This document shows, piece by piece, positions 31,520-40,004 of a stretch of 52,760 nt of DNA; the first letter of the stretch is position 1; each line of letters starts with the position of its first letter. The position numbers and the translations under genes are program-made. The notes below the pieces were generated by a model. The model worked only from the letters and a program-made list of their open reading frames with translations, ran no database searches and was not told the DNA's origin. This DNA comes from Thiofaba sp049322715 (GTDB lineage Bacteria > Pseudomonadota > Gammaproteobacteria > Halothiobacillales > Halothiobacillaceae): NCBI GenBank assembly GCA_049322715.1, contig JBMOQP010000038.1:1-52760 (forward strand). Reading direction: 5' to 3'.

Positions 31520-32116
31520 ATGTCCGAGCAGGACGTTGATCTGCGCCGCCGCCGCTTCCTGACCGGCGCCGCCACCGTGGTGGGCGGTGCCGGCGTGGTT
31601 GCGGCCATGGTGCCCTTCATTTCCTCCTTCCAGCCCAGCGCCAAGGCCCAGGCCGCCGGCGCGCCGGTGGAAGTCGATATCGGCAAGCTGGCCCCGGGCC
31701 AGATGATCACCGTCGAATGGCGTGGCAAGCCGGTGTACATTCTGCGCCGCACGGAGGCCAACCTGGCCTCGCTCAAGGCACTGGAAGGCAACCTGCGCGA
31801 CCCGGCTTCCGAGATCCCGCAGCAGCCCGACTACGCGCGCAACGAGCACCGCTCGCTCAAGCCCGAAATCTTTGTCGCCATTGGCATCTGCACCCACCTC
31901 GGCTGCGCGCCGACCTACCGGCCGGAGATCGCGCCGGCGGATCTGGGGGCGGAATGGAAGGGCGGTTTCTTCTGCCCATGCCACGGTTCGCGCTTCGACC
32001 TGGCCGGCCGTGTCTACAAGAGCGTGCCCGCGCCGACCAACCTGGAGGTGCCGCCGTATGCCTTCCTCAGCGATACCACCCTGCTGATCGGCAGTGACGG
32101 GGAGGGCAAGGCATGA
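31520..32116 (+). CDS. petA: ubiquinol-cytochrome c reductase Rieske iron-sulfur subunit
   Basis: This encodes 198 residues from the ATG at 31520 (GGAGAG upstream). The twin-arginine signal RRRRFLTGAATVVGG precedes a hydrophobic anchor. The Rieske 2Fe-2S ligands are in CTHLGCAP and CPCHGSRFD. It transfers electrons from ubiquinol to cytochrome c1 in complex III. Its ATGA overlap with petB marks a tight operon. Confidence 0.97.
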   Translation: MSEQDVDLRRRRFLTGAATVVGGAGVVAAMVPFISSFQPSAKAQAAGAPVEVDIGKLAPGQMITVEWRGKPVYILRRTEANLASLKALEGNLRDPASEIPQQPDYARNEHRSLKPEIFVAIGICTHLGCAPTYRPEIAPADLGAEWKGGFFCPCHGSRFDLAGRVYKSVPAPTNLEVPPYAFLSDTTLLIGSDGEGKA

Positions 32117-33333
32117 ACGCACTTCGCAGGCTGTTCCACTGGTTCGACGATCGCCTGCCGATCTCGCACTTCTGGAACGCGCACCTCACCGGCTACTACG
32201 TGCCGAAGAACTTCAACCTCTGGTATTTCTTCGGCTCGCTGGCGCTGGCCGTGTTCGTCATCCAGATCGTCTCCGGCATCTGGCTGACCATGAACTACAA
32301 GCCCTCGGCTACGGAAGCCTTTGCCTCGGTCGAGTACATCATGCGCGACGTCGAGTGGGGCTGGCTGATCCGCTACCTGCACTCCACCGGTGCCTCGGCC
32401 TTCTTCATCGTCGTCTACCTGCACATGCTGCGCGGGATGATGTACGGCTCCTACAAGAAACCGCGCGAGCTGGTGTGGATCTTCGGCATGCTGATCTACC
32501 TCACGCTGATGGCGGAGGCCTTCATGGGCTACCTCCTGCCGTGGGGCCAGATGTCCTACTGGGGCGCTCAGGTGATCATCTCCCTGTTCGGCGCCATCCC
32601 GTTCATCGGGGAGGACCTCGCGCTTTGGATCCGCGGCGACTACGTTGTGGGTGACGCCACCCTCAACCGCTTCTTCGCCCTGCACGTCATCGCCCTGCCG
32701 CTGGTGCTGCTGTTCCTGATCGGCGGCCACGTCATGGCCCTGCACGAGGTTGGCTCGAACAACCCCGATGGCGTCGAGATCAAGGAGCACAAGGATGCCC
32801 AGGGCCGTCCGCTGGACGGCATCCCCTTCCATCCGTACTACACGGTGAAGGACATCGTCGGCGTGACCGTGTTCCTGTTCTTCTTCGCCATCGTGGTGTT
32901 CTACCTGCCCGAGATGGGCGGCTACTTCCTCGAGAAGCCGAACTTCGTCCCGGCCAACCCGATGCAGACCCCGGAGCACATCGCCCCGGTATGGTACTTC
33001 ACCCCGTTCTACGCCATCCTGCGCGCGGTGCCGGACAAGTTCCTCGGTGTGGTGGCGATGGGCGCGGCGATCTTCGTGCTGTTCCTGCTGCCTTGGCTGG
33101 ACCGCAACCCGGTGAAGTCCATCCGCTACCGCTCGACTACCTTCAAGGCGCTGCTCGGCATGTTCGTGGTCAGCTTCATCGTGCTCGGCTGGCTGGGCAT
33201 GAAGCCGGCCACCCCGACCCTGACCCTGCTGGCGCAGTTCTTCACCATCCTCTACTTCGGCTATTTCGCCGCCCTGTGGTGGATCAGCAAGAACGAGAAG
33301 ACCAAGCCCGTGCCGGAGAGGATCACCCGATGA
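32113..33333 (+). CDS. petB: ubiquinol-cytochrome c reductase cytochrome b
   Basis: This encodes 406 residues with eight to nine membrane helices, an undivided cytochrome b. Heme-ligand helices and quinol-site motifs are visible: LIRYLHSTGASAFFIVVYLHMLRG, the PWGQMSYWGAQVI helix, HVIALPLVLLFLIGGHV, and the PEWY-equivalent region here reading IAPVWYFTPFYAILR. The substitution of PEWY by PVWY-like sequence at the Qo site is worth noting. It overlaps petA and petC by four bases each. Confidence 0.96.
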   Translation: MNALRRLFHWFDDRLPISHFWNAHLTGYYVPKNFNLWYFFGSLALAVFVIQIVSGIWLTMNYKPSATEAFASVEYIMRDVEWGWLIRYLHSTGASAFFIVVYLHMLRGMMYGSYKKPRELVWIFGMLIYLTLMAEAFMGYLLPWGQMSYWGAQVIISLFGAIPFIGEDLALWIRGDYVVGDATLNRFFALHVIALPLVLLFLIGGHVMALHEVGSNNPDGVEIKEHKDAQGRPLDGIPFHPYYTVKDIVGVTVFLFFFAIVVFYLPEMGGYFLEKPNFVPANPMQTPEHIAPVWYFTPFYAILRAVPDKFLGVVAMGAAIFVLFLLPWLDRNPVKSIRYRSTTFKALLGMFVVSFIVLGWLGMKPATPTLTLLAQFFTILYFGYFAALWWISKNEKTKPVPERITR

Positions 33334-34076
33334 AGCGATTTGGATGGATTGCAGGCCTTCTGCTGATGCCGGCCGCCGCCATGGCCGCGGGCGGGCACGG
33401 CATGACGCTGGACAAGGCCGGCATCGACATTTCCGACACGGCCTCCCTGCAGCGCGGCGCCCAGCTGTTCGTCGACAACTGCCTGAGTTGCCACTCCGCG
33501 AAGTACATGCGCTACAACCGCATCGGCCAGGACCTGGGCTGGACCGACGAGGAGGTCAAGCAGCGCCTGATCAAGGGTGAGGCCAAGGTCGGCGAGACCA
33601 TGGCCAGCGGCATGCCCGCCGAGTATGCGAAGAACGCCTTCAACGGCGCGGTGCCGCCTGACCTGTCGCTGGTAGCCCGCTCACGCGGCGCGGACTGGCT
33701 GTACACCTACCTGCGCAGCTTCTATACCGACCCGGCGCGGCCGATGGGCGTCAACAACCTGCTGTTCAAGGACGTCAGCATGCCCAACGTCTTCTGGCGC
33801 GAGCAGGGGGTGGTCATGCCCGTCACCCACGAGGTCGCGCACGAGGGTGGCTCGAAGGAGATCGTGGTGGACAGCCTCAGGCTGGAGCAGCCCGGCAGCA
33901 TGAGCACCGAGGAGTTCGATGCCATGATCCGCGACCTGGTCGGTTTCATGGTCTACATGGGCGAGCCCGCCCAGCTCAAGCGCCTGGCCCTCGGCCCCTG
34001 GGTGCTTGGTTTCCTGGCGCTGTTCTTCGTCATTGCCTACCTGCTCAAGAAGGAGTACTGGCGCGACGTGAAGTGA
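33330..34076 (+). CDS. petC: ubiquinol-cytochrome c reductase cytochrome c1
   Basis: This encodes 248 residues with a signal peptide (MKRFGWIAGLLLMPAAAMAA). The heme c attachment site is CLSCHSAKYMRYNR, and DLSLVARSRGADWLYTYLRSFY and GVNNLLFKDVSMPNVFW surround the sixth-ligand region. A C-terminal membrane anchor (LGPWVLGFLALFFVIAYLLKKEYWRDVK) completes the protein. It ends the petABC operon and is followed by a strong terminator. Confidence 0.96.
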   Translation: MKRFGWIAGLLLMPAAAMAAGGHGMTLDKAGIDISDTASLQRGAQLFVDNCLSCHSAKYMRYNRIGQDLGWTDEEVKQRLIKGEAKVGETMASGMPAEYAKNAFNGAVPPDLSLVARSRGADWLYTYLRSFYTDPARPMGVNNLLFKDVSMPNVFWREQGVVMPVTHEVAHEGGSKEIVVDSLRLEQPGSMSTEEFDAMIRDLVGFMVYMGEPAQLKRLALGPWVLGFLALFFVIAYLLKKEYWRDVK

Positions 34077-34099
34077 GGATACCCTCGCCACGCCCATTC

Positions 34100-34130
34100 A
34101 AACGCCCGGTTCGCCGGGCGTTTTGCTTTG
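34100..34130 (+). terminator. petABC intrinsic terminator
   Basis: AAACGCCCGG (34100-34109) pairs perfectly with CCGGGCGTTT (34114-34123) around the tetraloop TTCG, followed by TTTTGCTTTG. It is 24 bases after the petC stop. Confidence 0.9.
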
Positions 34131-34196
34131 TCCCCGCGAGCCTTGTGCGGGTGTGCTAGAATCCGGCCGTTTTCAACCCCTTTGGAGAGGTCCCGC

Positions 34197-34820
34197 ATGG
34201 GCAGCAGCGCAAGTCGCCGCGGCGTCATGACGCTTTTTTCGCATCCCGAGAACCCGGAGAGCCATCGCACGCGCATCGTGCTGGCCGAAAAAGAGCTCAC
34301 TGCCGACATGGTGGAGGTCAACCCGGCCAATCCGCCCGAGGACTTCCTCGACCTGAGCCCGACCGGCACCCTGCCGACCCTGGTCGACCGTGATCTGGTG
34401 CTGACCAACGCGCGGGTGATCATGGAGTACCTGGACGAACGCTTCCCGCATCCGCCGCTGATGCCGATCGATCCGGTCAGTCGCGCCAAGGTGCGCACCG
34501 CCCTGTACCGCATCGAGCACGACTGGTATCCGTTGCTGCCGGAACTGGCCGAGGGCGGCAAGGGTGCGACCAAGGCGCGCAAGGCCCTGCGCGAGGGCCT
34601 GCTGTCCATCATGCCGGTGTTCGCCGCCAGCCCGTACGTCATGAGCGACGAGTTCAGCCTGGCCGATGCCACCCTCGCGCCGATCCTCTGGCGCCTGCCG
34701 GTGTATGGCATCGAGATCCCGGCCCAGGCCAAGGCCCTCAACGACTACATGGACCGCATCTTCAGCCGCCCGACCTTCCGCGAGAGCCTGTCCGACCTCG
34801 AGCTGGAGATGCGTGCGTGA
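34197..34820 (+). CDS. sspA: stringent starvation protein A (GST-fold)
   Basis: This encodes 207 residues from the ATG at 34197 (GGAGAGG upstream). It has a thioredoxin-like N domain (MTLFSHPENPESHRTRIVLAEK) and an all-helical C domain (FAASPYVMSDEFSLADATLAPILWRLPVYGIE). SspA binds RNA polymerase and modulates starvation and virulence genes, without glutathione-transferase activity. TAGAAT at 34157-34162 is a possible -10. Its end overlaps sspB by four bases. Confidence 0.93.
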   Translation: MGSSASRRGVMTLFSHPENPESHRTRIVLAEKELTADMVEVNPANPPEDFLDLSPTGTLPTLVDRDLVLTNARVIMEYLDERFPHPPLMPIDPVSRAKVRTALYRIEHDWYPLLPELAEGGKGATKARKALREGLLSIMPVFAASPYVMSDEFSLADATLAPILWRLPVYGIEIPAQAKALNDYMDRIFSRPTFRESLSDLELEMRA

Positions 34821-35254
34821 CCTCGAGCCGCCCGTACCTGCTGCGCGCCCTGTACGAGTGGATCGTGGACAACGACCACATCCCCTACATCGTGGTGGAT
34901 GCCCGGCAGCCGGGGGTGGTCGTGCCGCCCGAGCACGTGAAGGACGGCCAGATCACGCTCAACATCGCCCCCCACGCGGTGCAGGGGCTGAGCCTCGGCA
35001 ACGCCGAGGTGCGCTTTTCCGCCCGCTTCAGCGGCCGTGCCTTCACCGTCAGCGCCCCGGTGCAGGCGGTGCTGGCGATCTACGACCGGGAGACGGGGCA
35101 GGGGATGGGCTTCCCGCCCGAGACCATGCCCGGCGAGGTGGCGGGCGAGTCGGCGGGGGACGTTCCCGCGGCCGGCGGAGCCGGTGCGCCGGGCCCGGAA
35201 GAAACTCCGCCCACTCCACCGCGCCGCGGTGGCCATCTGCGTCGCGTCAAGTAA
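34817..35254 (+). CDS. sspB: ClpXP adaptor SspB
   Basis: This encodes 145 residues. The folded domain occupies about 1-105 (PYLLRALYEWIVDNDHIPYIVVDA, NIAPHAVQGLSLGNAEVRFSARFSGR). A flexible Pro/Gly-rich linker follows, and the C terminus RRGGHLRRVK is the short ClpX-binding tail. It tethers ssrA-tagged proteins to ClpXP. SmpB, part of the tagging machinery, is encoded 3 kb away. Confidence 0.92.
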   Translation: MTSSRPYLLRALYEWIVDNDHIPYIVVDARQPGVVVPPEHVKDGQITLNIAPHAVQGLSLGNAEVRFSARFSGRAFTVSAPVQAVLAIYDRETGQGMGFPPETMPGEVAGESAGDVPAAGGAGAPGPEETPPTPPRRGGHLRRVK

Positions 35255-35293
35255 TGTTTCGCCCGCGAGACCGAAGCCGCTTTCAGGCAGAGT

Positions 35294-35899
35294 TCAGTCG
35301 CGGGAGGATGTCAGCTTGAGATGGATCAGGCCGGCGGTCAGGGCGTCGTGGTAGGCGTCATGGCGGCCGCCGGCGGGCAGGTCCAGGGCATGCAGGATGG
35401 TCTCCAGGCGCAGGTCCGCCGGCCGGTGCGCCAGGCGGCCGAAGCGCCAGTGGTAGTATTCGGTGGCCACCTCGATCCGTCGGTTTGGCAGCCGGATGCC
35501 CAGCCAGTCATGCACGTAGCGGTCGATCAGGTCCATGTCGAAATCGACGTAGTAGCCGACCACCGGGCGCGGCCCGATGAAGTCGAGCAGCCGGCCGAGG
35601 GCCTCTTCCACCGGCAGGCCGCCGGCCACGTCGACATTGCGCAGGCCGTGCACCCGGATGCTCTCCCCTCCGACGACCCCGCGCGGACGCACCGTCAGGC
35701 GCAGGGCCGAGCTGGTCTCCAGCCGGCCGGCGACGATGCGGATCGCGCCGAGCGACAGCAGTTCCCCGGTCTTCGCGGACAGGCGGCTGGCTTCGCAGTC
35801 GAGGCACACCGCCTCGCCCGGCGGCGGCGCATCGAACAGGTGGGCGAAGCGCGCATCGCGTAGCCTTCGCCGGTACCACCAGCGTGCGACAGGATTCAT
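35294..35899 (-). CDS. DnaQ-like 3'-5' exonuclease (DEDDh family)
   Basis: This encodes 201 residues from the ATG at 35899; a 50-residue longer reading is discarded because it runs into the divergent methyltransferase gene. Exo I is CLDCEASRLS (Asp/Glu), Exo II is in GYYVDFDMDLI, and Exo III is HDAYHDALTAG. The N terminus WWYRRRLRDARFAHLFD precedes the catalytic domain. Similar stand-alone exonucleases process RNA or DNA ends. The substrate here is unknown. It converges with sspB and diverges from the methyltransferase. Confidence 0.82.
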   Translation of the reverse strand: MNPVARWWYRRRLRDARFAHLFDAPPPGEAVCLDCEASRLSAKTGELLSLGAIRIVAGRLETSSALRLTVRPRGVVGGESIRVHGLRNVDVAGGLPVEEALGRLLDFIGPRPVVGYYVDFDMDLIDRYVHDWLGIRLPNRRIEVATEYYHWRFGRLAHRPADLRLETILHALDLPAGGRHDAYHDALTAGLIHLKLTSSRD

Positions 35900-35976
35900 G
35901 GGTGGATGTCCTCCTGACTTGCATCCTGGGGTCGTAATCCGTGCAATAGTACCAAGCTCACCATCGCAGAGGCCGC

Positions 35977-36729
35977 ATGCAGTCAGCCTACGCCATTCCC
36001 CCGTCCCCGGACCGGCTCGAACAGCTGGCCGCCTGGTGGGCGACACCCGACGCCGCTGCCTTGTGGCGCAGGGAGGGCGCGGCCGTGGAGGATTGGCTGT
36101 CCCGCTGCTTCGGCTACCATGCGGCGCTGCTCGGGCTGCAGCCGGCCCTGCTGGGCGAGGTGCGGGGGCTGCGCATCCCCCACCAGTTCACCCTCGGCCC
36201 GCGCTCGGGGGACGTGAGGGGGTTGTTCGAGGCCCTGCCAATCGCGGCGGAATCGGTCGACCTCGTGCTGCTGCATCACGTGCTGGAATATGCCCTCGAC
36301 CCGCACCAGGTGCTGCGCGAGGCCGATCGCGTGCTGTTGCCCGAGGGGCACCTGCTGCTGATGAGCTTCAACCCTGTCGGCCTCTGGGGGCTGCGCGGTC
36401 TGATCCATGCGGGACGCCGTGCACCGTGGTACGGCCATCGCCTCGGGCGCAGGCGCCTGCATGACTGGCTGGGTCTGCTCGGCTATGACGTGCAGGCGGA
36501 GGCCTGGGCAGGGCACGGCTGCATCCGTGATTTCAACCGCGACGGTGAAGGCCGGATGGAGCAGTGGGGCGCACGCTTCCTGCCGCGTCTTGGCATGAGC
36601 CACCTGCTGCTGGCGCGCAAGCGGGTCAGCATGCCGGCGCCCATTCGCCATCGCTGGAGCCTTGTGCCTGTCCTTGGGGTCACGGGGCGTCAGGCTCAGG
36701 CCCGTAATACCTTTGGAAGACAAGCATGA
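35977..36729 (+). CDS. class I SAM-dependent methyltransferase (YafS-like)
   Basis: This encodes 250 residues. The methyltransferase core shows VDLVLLHHVLEYALDPHQVLREADRVLLPEGHLLLMSFNPVGLWGLRG, the motif IV-VI region of Methyltransf_11 proteins, but the first glycine-rich SAM loop is poorly conserved. In E. coli yafS lies beside rnhA and dnaQ, as here. The substrate is unknown. The stop overlaps the rnhA start by four bases. Confidence 0.8.
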   Translation: MQSAYAIPPSPDRLEQLAAWWATPDAAALWRREGAAVEDWLSRCFGYHAALLGLQPALLGEVRGLRIPHQFTLGPRSGDVRGLFEALPIAAESVDLVLLHHVLEYALDPHQVLREADRVLLPEGHLLLMSFNPVGLWGLRGLIHAGRRAPWYGHRLGRRRLHDWLGLLGYDVQAEAWAGHGCIRDFNRDGEGRMEQWGARFLPRLGMSHLLLARKRVSMPAPIRHRWSLVPVLGVTGRQAQARNTFGRQA

Positions 36730-37217
36730 AGCCCAAGCAGCCATCCTCCGGAACGGAAGAGTCCATCTCCTCATCCCTGGTCGAAGCCTGGACCGATGGT
36801 GCCTGCCGGGGCAATCCGGGCGCGGGTGGCTGGGGGGTGGTGCTGCGCGCGCGGGGTCATGAAAAGCAGCTCTGGGGCGGCGAGCCGCACACTACCAATA
36901 ACCGCATGGAGCTGACGGCCGCCATCCGTGCGCTCGAGGCCCTCAAGCGTCCCTGCAGGATCCGCATCACCACCGATTCGCAGTACGTGATGAAGGGCAT
37001 CACCGAATGGATGCCGAACTGGAAGCGGCGTGGCTGGCGAACGGCGGACAACAAGCCGGTCAAGAACGACGACCTGTGGAAGGAGTTGGACGCCATGTGC
37101 ACCAGGCACCAGGTCGAATGGGCCTGGGTGCGTGGCCATGTCGGCCATCCGGAGAACGAGCTGGCGGACAGGCTTGCCAATCGCGGCATCGACGAACTGA
37201 AGAAGGGCGCGGCATGA
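36726..37217 (+). CDS. rnhA: ribonuclease HI
   Basis: This encodes 163 residues. The catalytic DEDD set is Asp in WTDGACRGNPG, Glu in NNRMELTAAIRAL, Asp in TTDSQYV and Asp in NELADRLAN, with His in VRGHVGHPEN. It cleaves the RNA strand of RNA-DNA hybrids. The basic handle WMPNWKRRGWRTADNKPVKN is present. The first 20 residues are a variable extension. Its stop overlaps dnaQ by four bases. Confidence 0.97.
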   Translation: MKPKQPSSGTEESISSSLVEAWTDGACRGNPGAGGWGVVLRARGHEKQLWGGEPHTTNNRMELTAAIRALEALKRPCRIRITTDSQYVMKGITEWMPNWKRRGWRTADNKPVKNDDLWKELDAMCTRHQVEWAWVRGHVGHPENELADRLANRGIDELKKGAA

Positions 37218-37936
37218 GGCAGATCATCCTCGACACCGAAACCACCGGCCTGGAGCCGCGCGAGGGGCACCGCATCATCGAGATCGGCGCAGTCGAGATG
37301 CTCAATCGCGGCATCACCGGGCAGGACTTCCACCAGTACCTCAACCCGCAGCGCGAGATCGACTTTGATGCGGTGCGCGTACACGGCCTGACCAACGAGT
37401 TCCTCGCCGACAAGCCGACCTTCGCCGAGGTGGCGGACGCCTTCCTCGACTACGTGCGCGGCGCCGAGTTGATCATCCACAACGCGGCCTTCGACGTCGG
37501 CTTCATCAACCACGAGCTGGCGAAGCTCGGCCCGGGCTACGGCCGCCTGGAGGACCATGTCAGCGGCGTGCTCGACACCCTGCTGCTGGCCCGCCGGATG
37601 CACCCCGGCCAGCGCAACAGTCTGGACGCGCTGTGCAAGCGCTATGCGGTGGACAACAGTAACCGCGAACTGCACGGCGCGCTGCTCGACTCCCGCATCC
37701 TCGCGGAGGTCTACCTCGCGATGACCGGCGGCCAATCCAGCCTCGGGCTGGACAGCCAGGAGGCCGGGATGCTCGATCCAGCCGCGCTGGCGCCGCGGCT
37801 GCTGGCTGCCGATCGCCCGCGGCTCAAGGTGCTGCGCGCGGGCGAGGCGGAGCTGGAAGCCCACCGGAAGAGGATGGAGGCGGTCGCCAAGGCGGCGGGT
37901 GGGGAGTCGATATGGGGGCGCCTGGAGAGGCGCTGA
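37214..37936 (+). CDS. dnaQ: DNA polymerase III epsilon subunit
   Basis: This encodes 240 residues. Exo I is LDTETTGLEP, Exo II is HNAAFDVGFINHEL, Exo III-epsilon is HGALLDSRILAEVY. A C-terminal helical tail (about 185-240) binds the polymerase alpha subunit. It is the proofreading 3'-5' exonuclease of the replicase. Translationally coupled to rnhA, a conserved arrangement. Confidence 0.95.
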   Translation: MRQIILDTETTGLEPREGHRIIEIGAVEMLNRGITGQDFHQYLNPQREIDFDAVRVHGLTNEFLADKPTFAEVADAFLDYVRGAELIIHNAAFDVGFINHELAKLGPGYGRLEDHVSGVLDTLLLARRMHPGQRNSLDALCKRYAVDNSNRELHGALLDSRILAEVYLAMTGGQSSLGLDSQEAGMLDPAALAPRLLAADRPRLKVLRAGEAELEAHRKRMEAVAKAAGGESIWGRLERR

Positions 37937-37940
37937 GGCA

Positions 37941-37979
37941 GGCGCCCCCGCCGTTTCGCGGCGGGGGCGCCGCTCCTAC
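37941..37979 (-). repeat. GTAG-type REP / hairpin after dnaQ
   Basis: A 13-bp perfect stem GGCGCCCCCGCCG/CGGCGGGGGCGCC (37941-37953, 37959-37971) has loop TTTCG. On the minus strand it is preceded by GTAGGAGC, the usual REP head. It may also end dnaQ transcription, though no T-run follows. Confidence 0.65.
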
Positions 37980-38003
37980 GGATGCCCGATCAAGCTAGAG
38001 TTC

Positions 38004-38059
38004 ACTGACCACTGACCACTGACCACTGACCACTGACCACTGACCACTGACCACTGACC
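38004..38059. repeat. eight perfect tandem copies of ACTGACC
   Basis: The 7-bp unit ACTGACC is repeated eight times without error over 56 bp. It ends four bases before the smpB stop (38064), so it forms the first part of the smpB 3' untranslated region on the minus strand (unit GGTCAGT). Perfect short-unit arrays are prone to slippage. Confidence 0.95.
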
Positions 38060-38063
38060 GGCA

Positions 38064-38543
38064 TCACGCGCTGTGCCGCATCAGGCGGCCCTTCTCGCGC
38101 TGCCAGTCGCGCTCCTTCTCGGCCGCGCGCTTGTCGAATTCCTTCTTGCCCTTGGCGAGCCCGACCTCGACCTTGACCCGGCCTCCCTTCCAGTACATCG
38201 CCAGCGGGATCAGGGCATAGCCCTTGCGTTCCACCGCGCCGATCATCTTGCCGATCTCCTCGCGGTGCAGCAGCAGCTTGCGGGTGGCCGTAGGGTCCGG
38301 ACGGACGTGGGTGGAGGCGGATAGCAGCGGCGAGATCTGCGCGCCGAACAGGAAGGCTTCGCCGTTCTTCAGCAGCACGTAGCTGTCGGTGATCTGGACC
38401 TTGCCCGCGCGGATCGCCTTGACCTCCCAGCCCTGCAGCACGATGCCCGCCTCGAAGCGCTCCTCGATGAAGTACTCGTGCTTCGCCTTCTTGTTGAGGG
38501 CGATGGTCGAGCCGCCGTGGGTGTCTTTCTTGTCTTTGGCCAT
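38064..38543 (-). CDS. smpB: SsrA-binding protein SmpB
   Basis: This encodes 159 residues from the ATG at 38543 (MAKDKKDTHGG), matching the family length; the frame extends ten codons further upstream without support. Markers are IALNKKAKHEYFIEERFEAGIVLQGWEVKAIRAGKVQITDSYV and the basic tail KKEFDKRAAEKERDWQREKGRLMR. It binds tmRNA and delivers it to stalled ribosomes. No ssrA gene is seen nearby. The gene is followed immediately by the ACTGACC array. Confidence 0.97.
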   Translation of the reverse strand: MAKDKKDTHGGSTIALNKKAKHEYFIEERFEAGIVLQGWEVKAIRAGKVQITDSYVLLKNGEAFLFGAQISPLLSASTHVRPDPTATRKLLLHREEIGKMIGAVERKGYALIPLAMYWKGGRVKVEVGLAKGKKEFDKRAAEKERDWQREKGRLMRHSA

Positions 38544-38633
38544 GGTGCCGGGCGGTGTCGCCAGGATGTTCAAGCGGAAGGCGGCATCTTACCATTAAGG
38601 TCCCGTGAAACCGCCCGTTCAGGAGAATGAGCG

Positions 38634-39998
38634 ATGACCATCGCCAAGCGCGAATCCATCCATGGCCAGTGGTCCTCCCGCCTGGCGTTCGTCCTTGCCG
38701 CAACCGGGGCCGCCGTCGGCCTCGGCAACATCTGGAAGTTCCCCTACATCCTTGGGCAGAACGGCGGCGGCGCCTTCGTGATGGTTTACCTCGCCTGCAT
38801 CCTGCTGGTCGCCACGCCGATCCTCATCACCGAGATCATGCTTGGCCGACGCGGGCGGCGCAGCCCGGTCAATGCCATGGCCGAGCTGGTGCGGGAGGAG
38901 CGCGCCCCTCCCGCCTGGCGCTATCTCGGCTGGATGAGCGTGGTCACGGGCTTCCTCATCCTCAGCTACTACAGCGTGATCATGGGGTGGGCCATCGCCT
39001 ACGTGAAGCAGGCGGCCACCGGCAGCTTCAGTGGCCTGGATGGCGCCTCGATCAAGGGCATGTTCGAGTCCTTCGTGGCCAGCCCCATGGAACTGCTGTT
39101 CTGGCACACGGTGTCGATCGTGATCACCATGCTGGTCGTGGCGCGCGGCGTGCGCGCGGGGCTCGAGTCCTTCACCACCCTGTTCATGCCCCTGCTGTTT
39201 GTCATCCTGCTTCTGCTGGTCGGTTACGGCATGAGCACGGGGGCCTTCGGCCAGGCGCTCGGGTTCCTGTTCGCGCCTGACTTTAGCAAGCTTACGGCCA
39301 CCTCCGTCGTGGTCGCCCTGGGGCATGCCTTCTTCACCCTCAGCATAGGCTTCGGCACCATCATGGCCTATGGCTCGTACATGCCGGAGCGCGCCTCCAT
39401 CGCCAGCACCGCCTTGTTCATCGTCGCGGCGGATACGGCGGTATCCCTGCTGGCGGCCATGGCCATCTATCCGGTGGTGTTCGCCAATGGGTTGGAGCCC
39501 GGGGCCGGTCCGGGGCTGGTGTTCCAGACCCTGCCCATCGCCTTCGGCCAGATGCCGTTCGGGCTGATGTTCGGCACCTTGTTCTTCGTCGCGCTGGTGT
39601 TGGCTGCCTGGACCTCGTCCATCTCCATGATCGAGCCGGTGGTGGCCTATTTCGTCGAAAGCCGGGGCTGGACGCGGGTGCGTGCGGTGGTCGTGCTGGG
39701 CTTCGCGGCATGGGCTCTCGGCATTCTCACCGTGCTCTCGTTCAACCACTGGGCGGAGATCCGCCTGTTCGGTAAGAACTTCTTCGAACTGCTCGATTTC
39801 GTCACCTCCAACATCATGCTGCCATTCGGCGGGCTGATGATGGCGGTGTTCGCGACCTGGTTCATGCGGCGCTCCTCGACCGTCGAGGAGCTGGGGCTGT
39901 CGAACGCGGCCTATACTCTCTGGCGTGTGCTGACCCGCTATGTCGCGCCGCTGGGCATCCTCGTCGTCCTCCTCAACGGCCTCGGCCTGCTCGGATAA
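38634..39998 (+). CDS. neurotransmitter:sodium symporter (NSS) family transporter
   Basis: This encodes 454 residues with eleven to twelve membrane helices. The hallmark first helix is VGLGNIWKFPYILGQNGGGAFVMVYL, which carries the unwound sodium/substrate site. The conserved TLSIGFGTIMAYGSYMP of helix 6-7 is present, with SLLAAMAIYPVVF and AAWTSSISMIEP further on. Family members import amino acids or similar solutes with Na+. The substrate cannot be told. It stands between smpB and ratA, which are adjacent in most relatives. AGGAGAATGAGCG gives a good ribosome site. Confidence 0.92.
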   Translation: MTIAKRESIHGQWSSRLAFVLAATGAAVGLGNIWKFPYILGQNGGGAFVMVYLACILLVATPILITEIMLGRRGRRSPVNAMAELVREERAPPAWRYLGWMSVVTGFLILSYYSVIMGWAIAYVKQAATGSFSGLDGASIKGMFESFVASPMELLFWHTVSIVITMLVVARGVRAGLESFTTLFMPLLFVILLLLVGYGMSTGAFGQALGFLFAPDFSKLTATSVVVALGHAFFTLSIGFGTIMAYGSYMPERASIASTALFIVAADTAVSLLAAMAIYPVVFANGLEPGAGPGLVFQTLPIAFGQMPFGLMFGTLFFVALVLAAWTSSISMIEPVVAYFVESRGWTRVRAVVVLGFAAWALGILTVLSFNHWAEIRLFGKNFFELLDFVTSNIMLPFGGLMMAVFATWFMRRSSTVEELGLSNAAYTLWRVLTRYVAPLGILVVLLNGLGLLG

Positions 39999-40004
39999 AA
40001 GACC

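Noticed and set aside
35294..35899. Second dnaQ gene for polymerase III epsilon
   Set aside because: It has the DEDDh exonuclease motifs but lacks the C-terminal alpha-binding tail. The true dnaQ follows rnhA at 37214.
38004..38059. CRISPR-like array
   Set aside because: The repeat is a 7-bp unit with no spacers; it is a simple tandem repeat.
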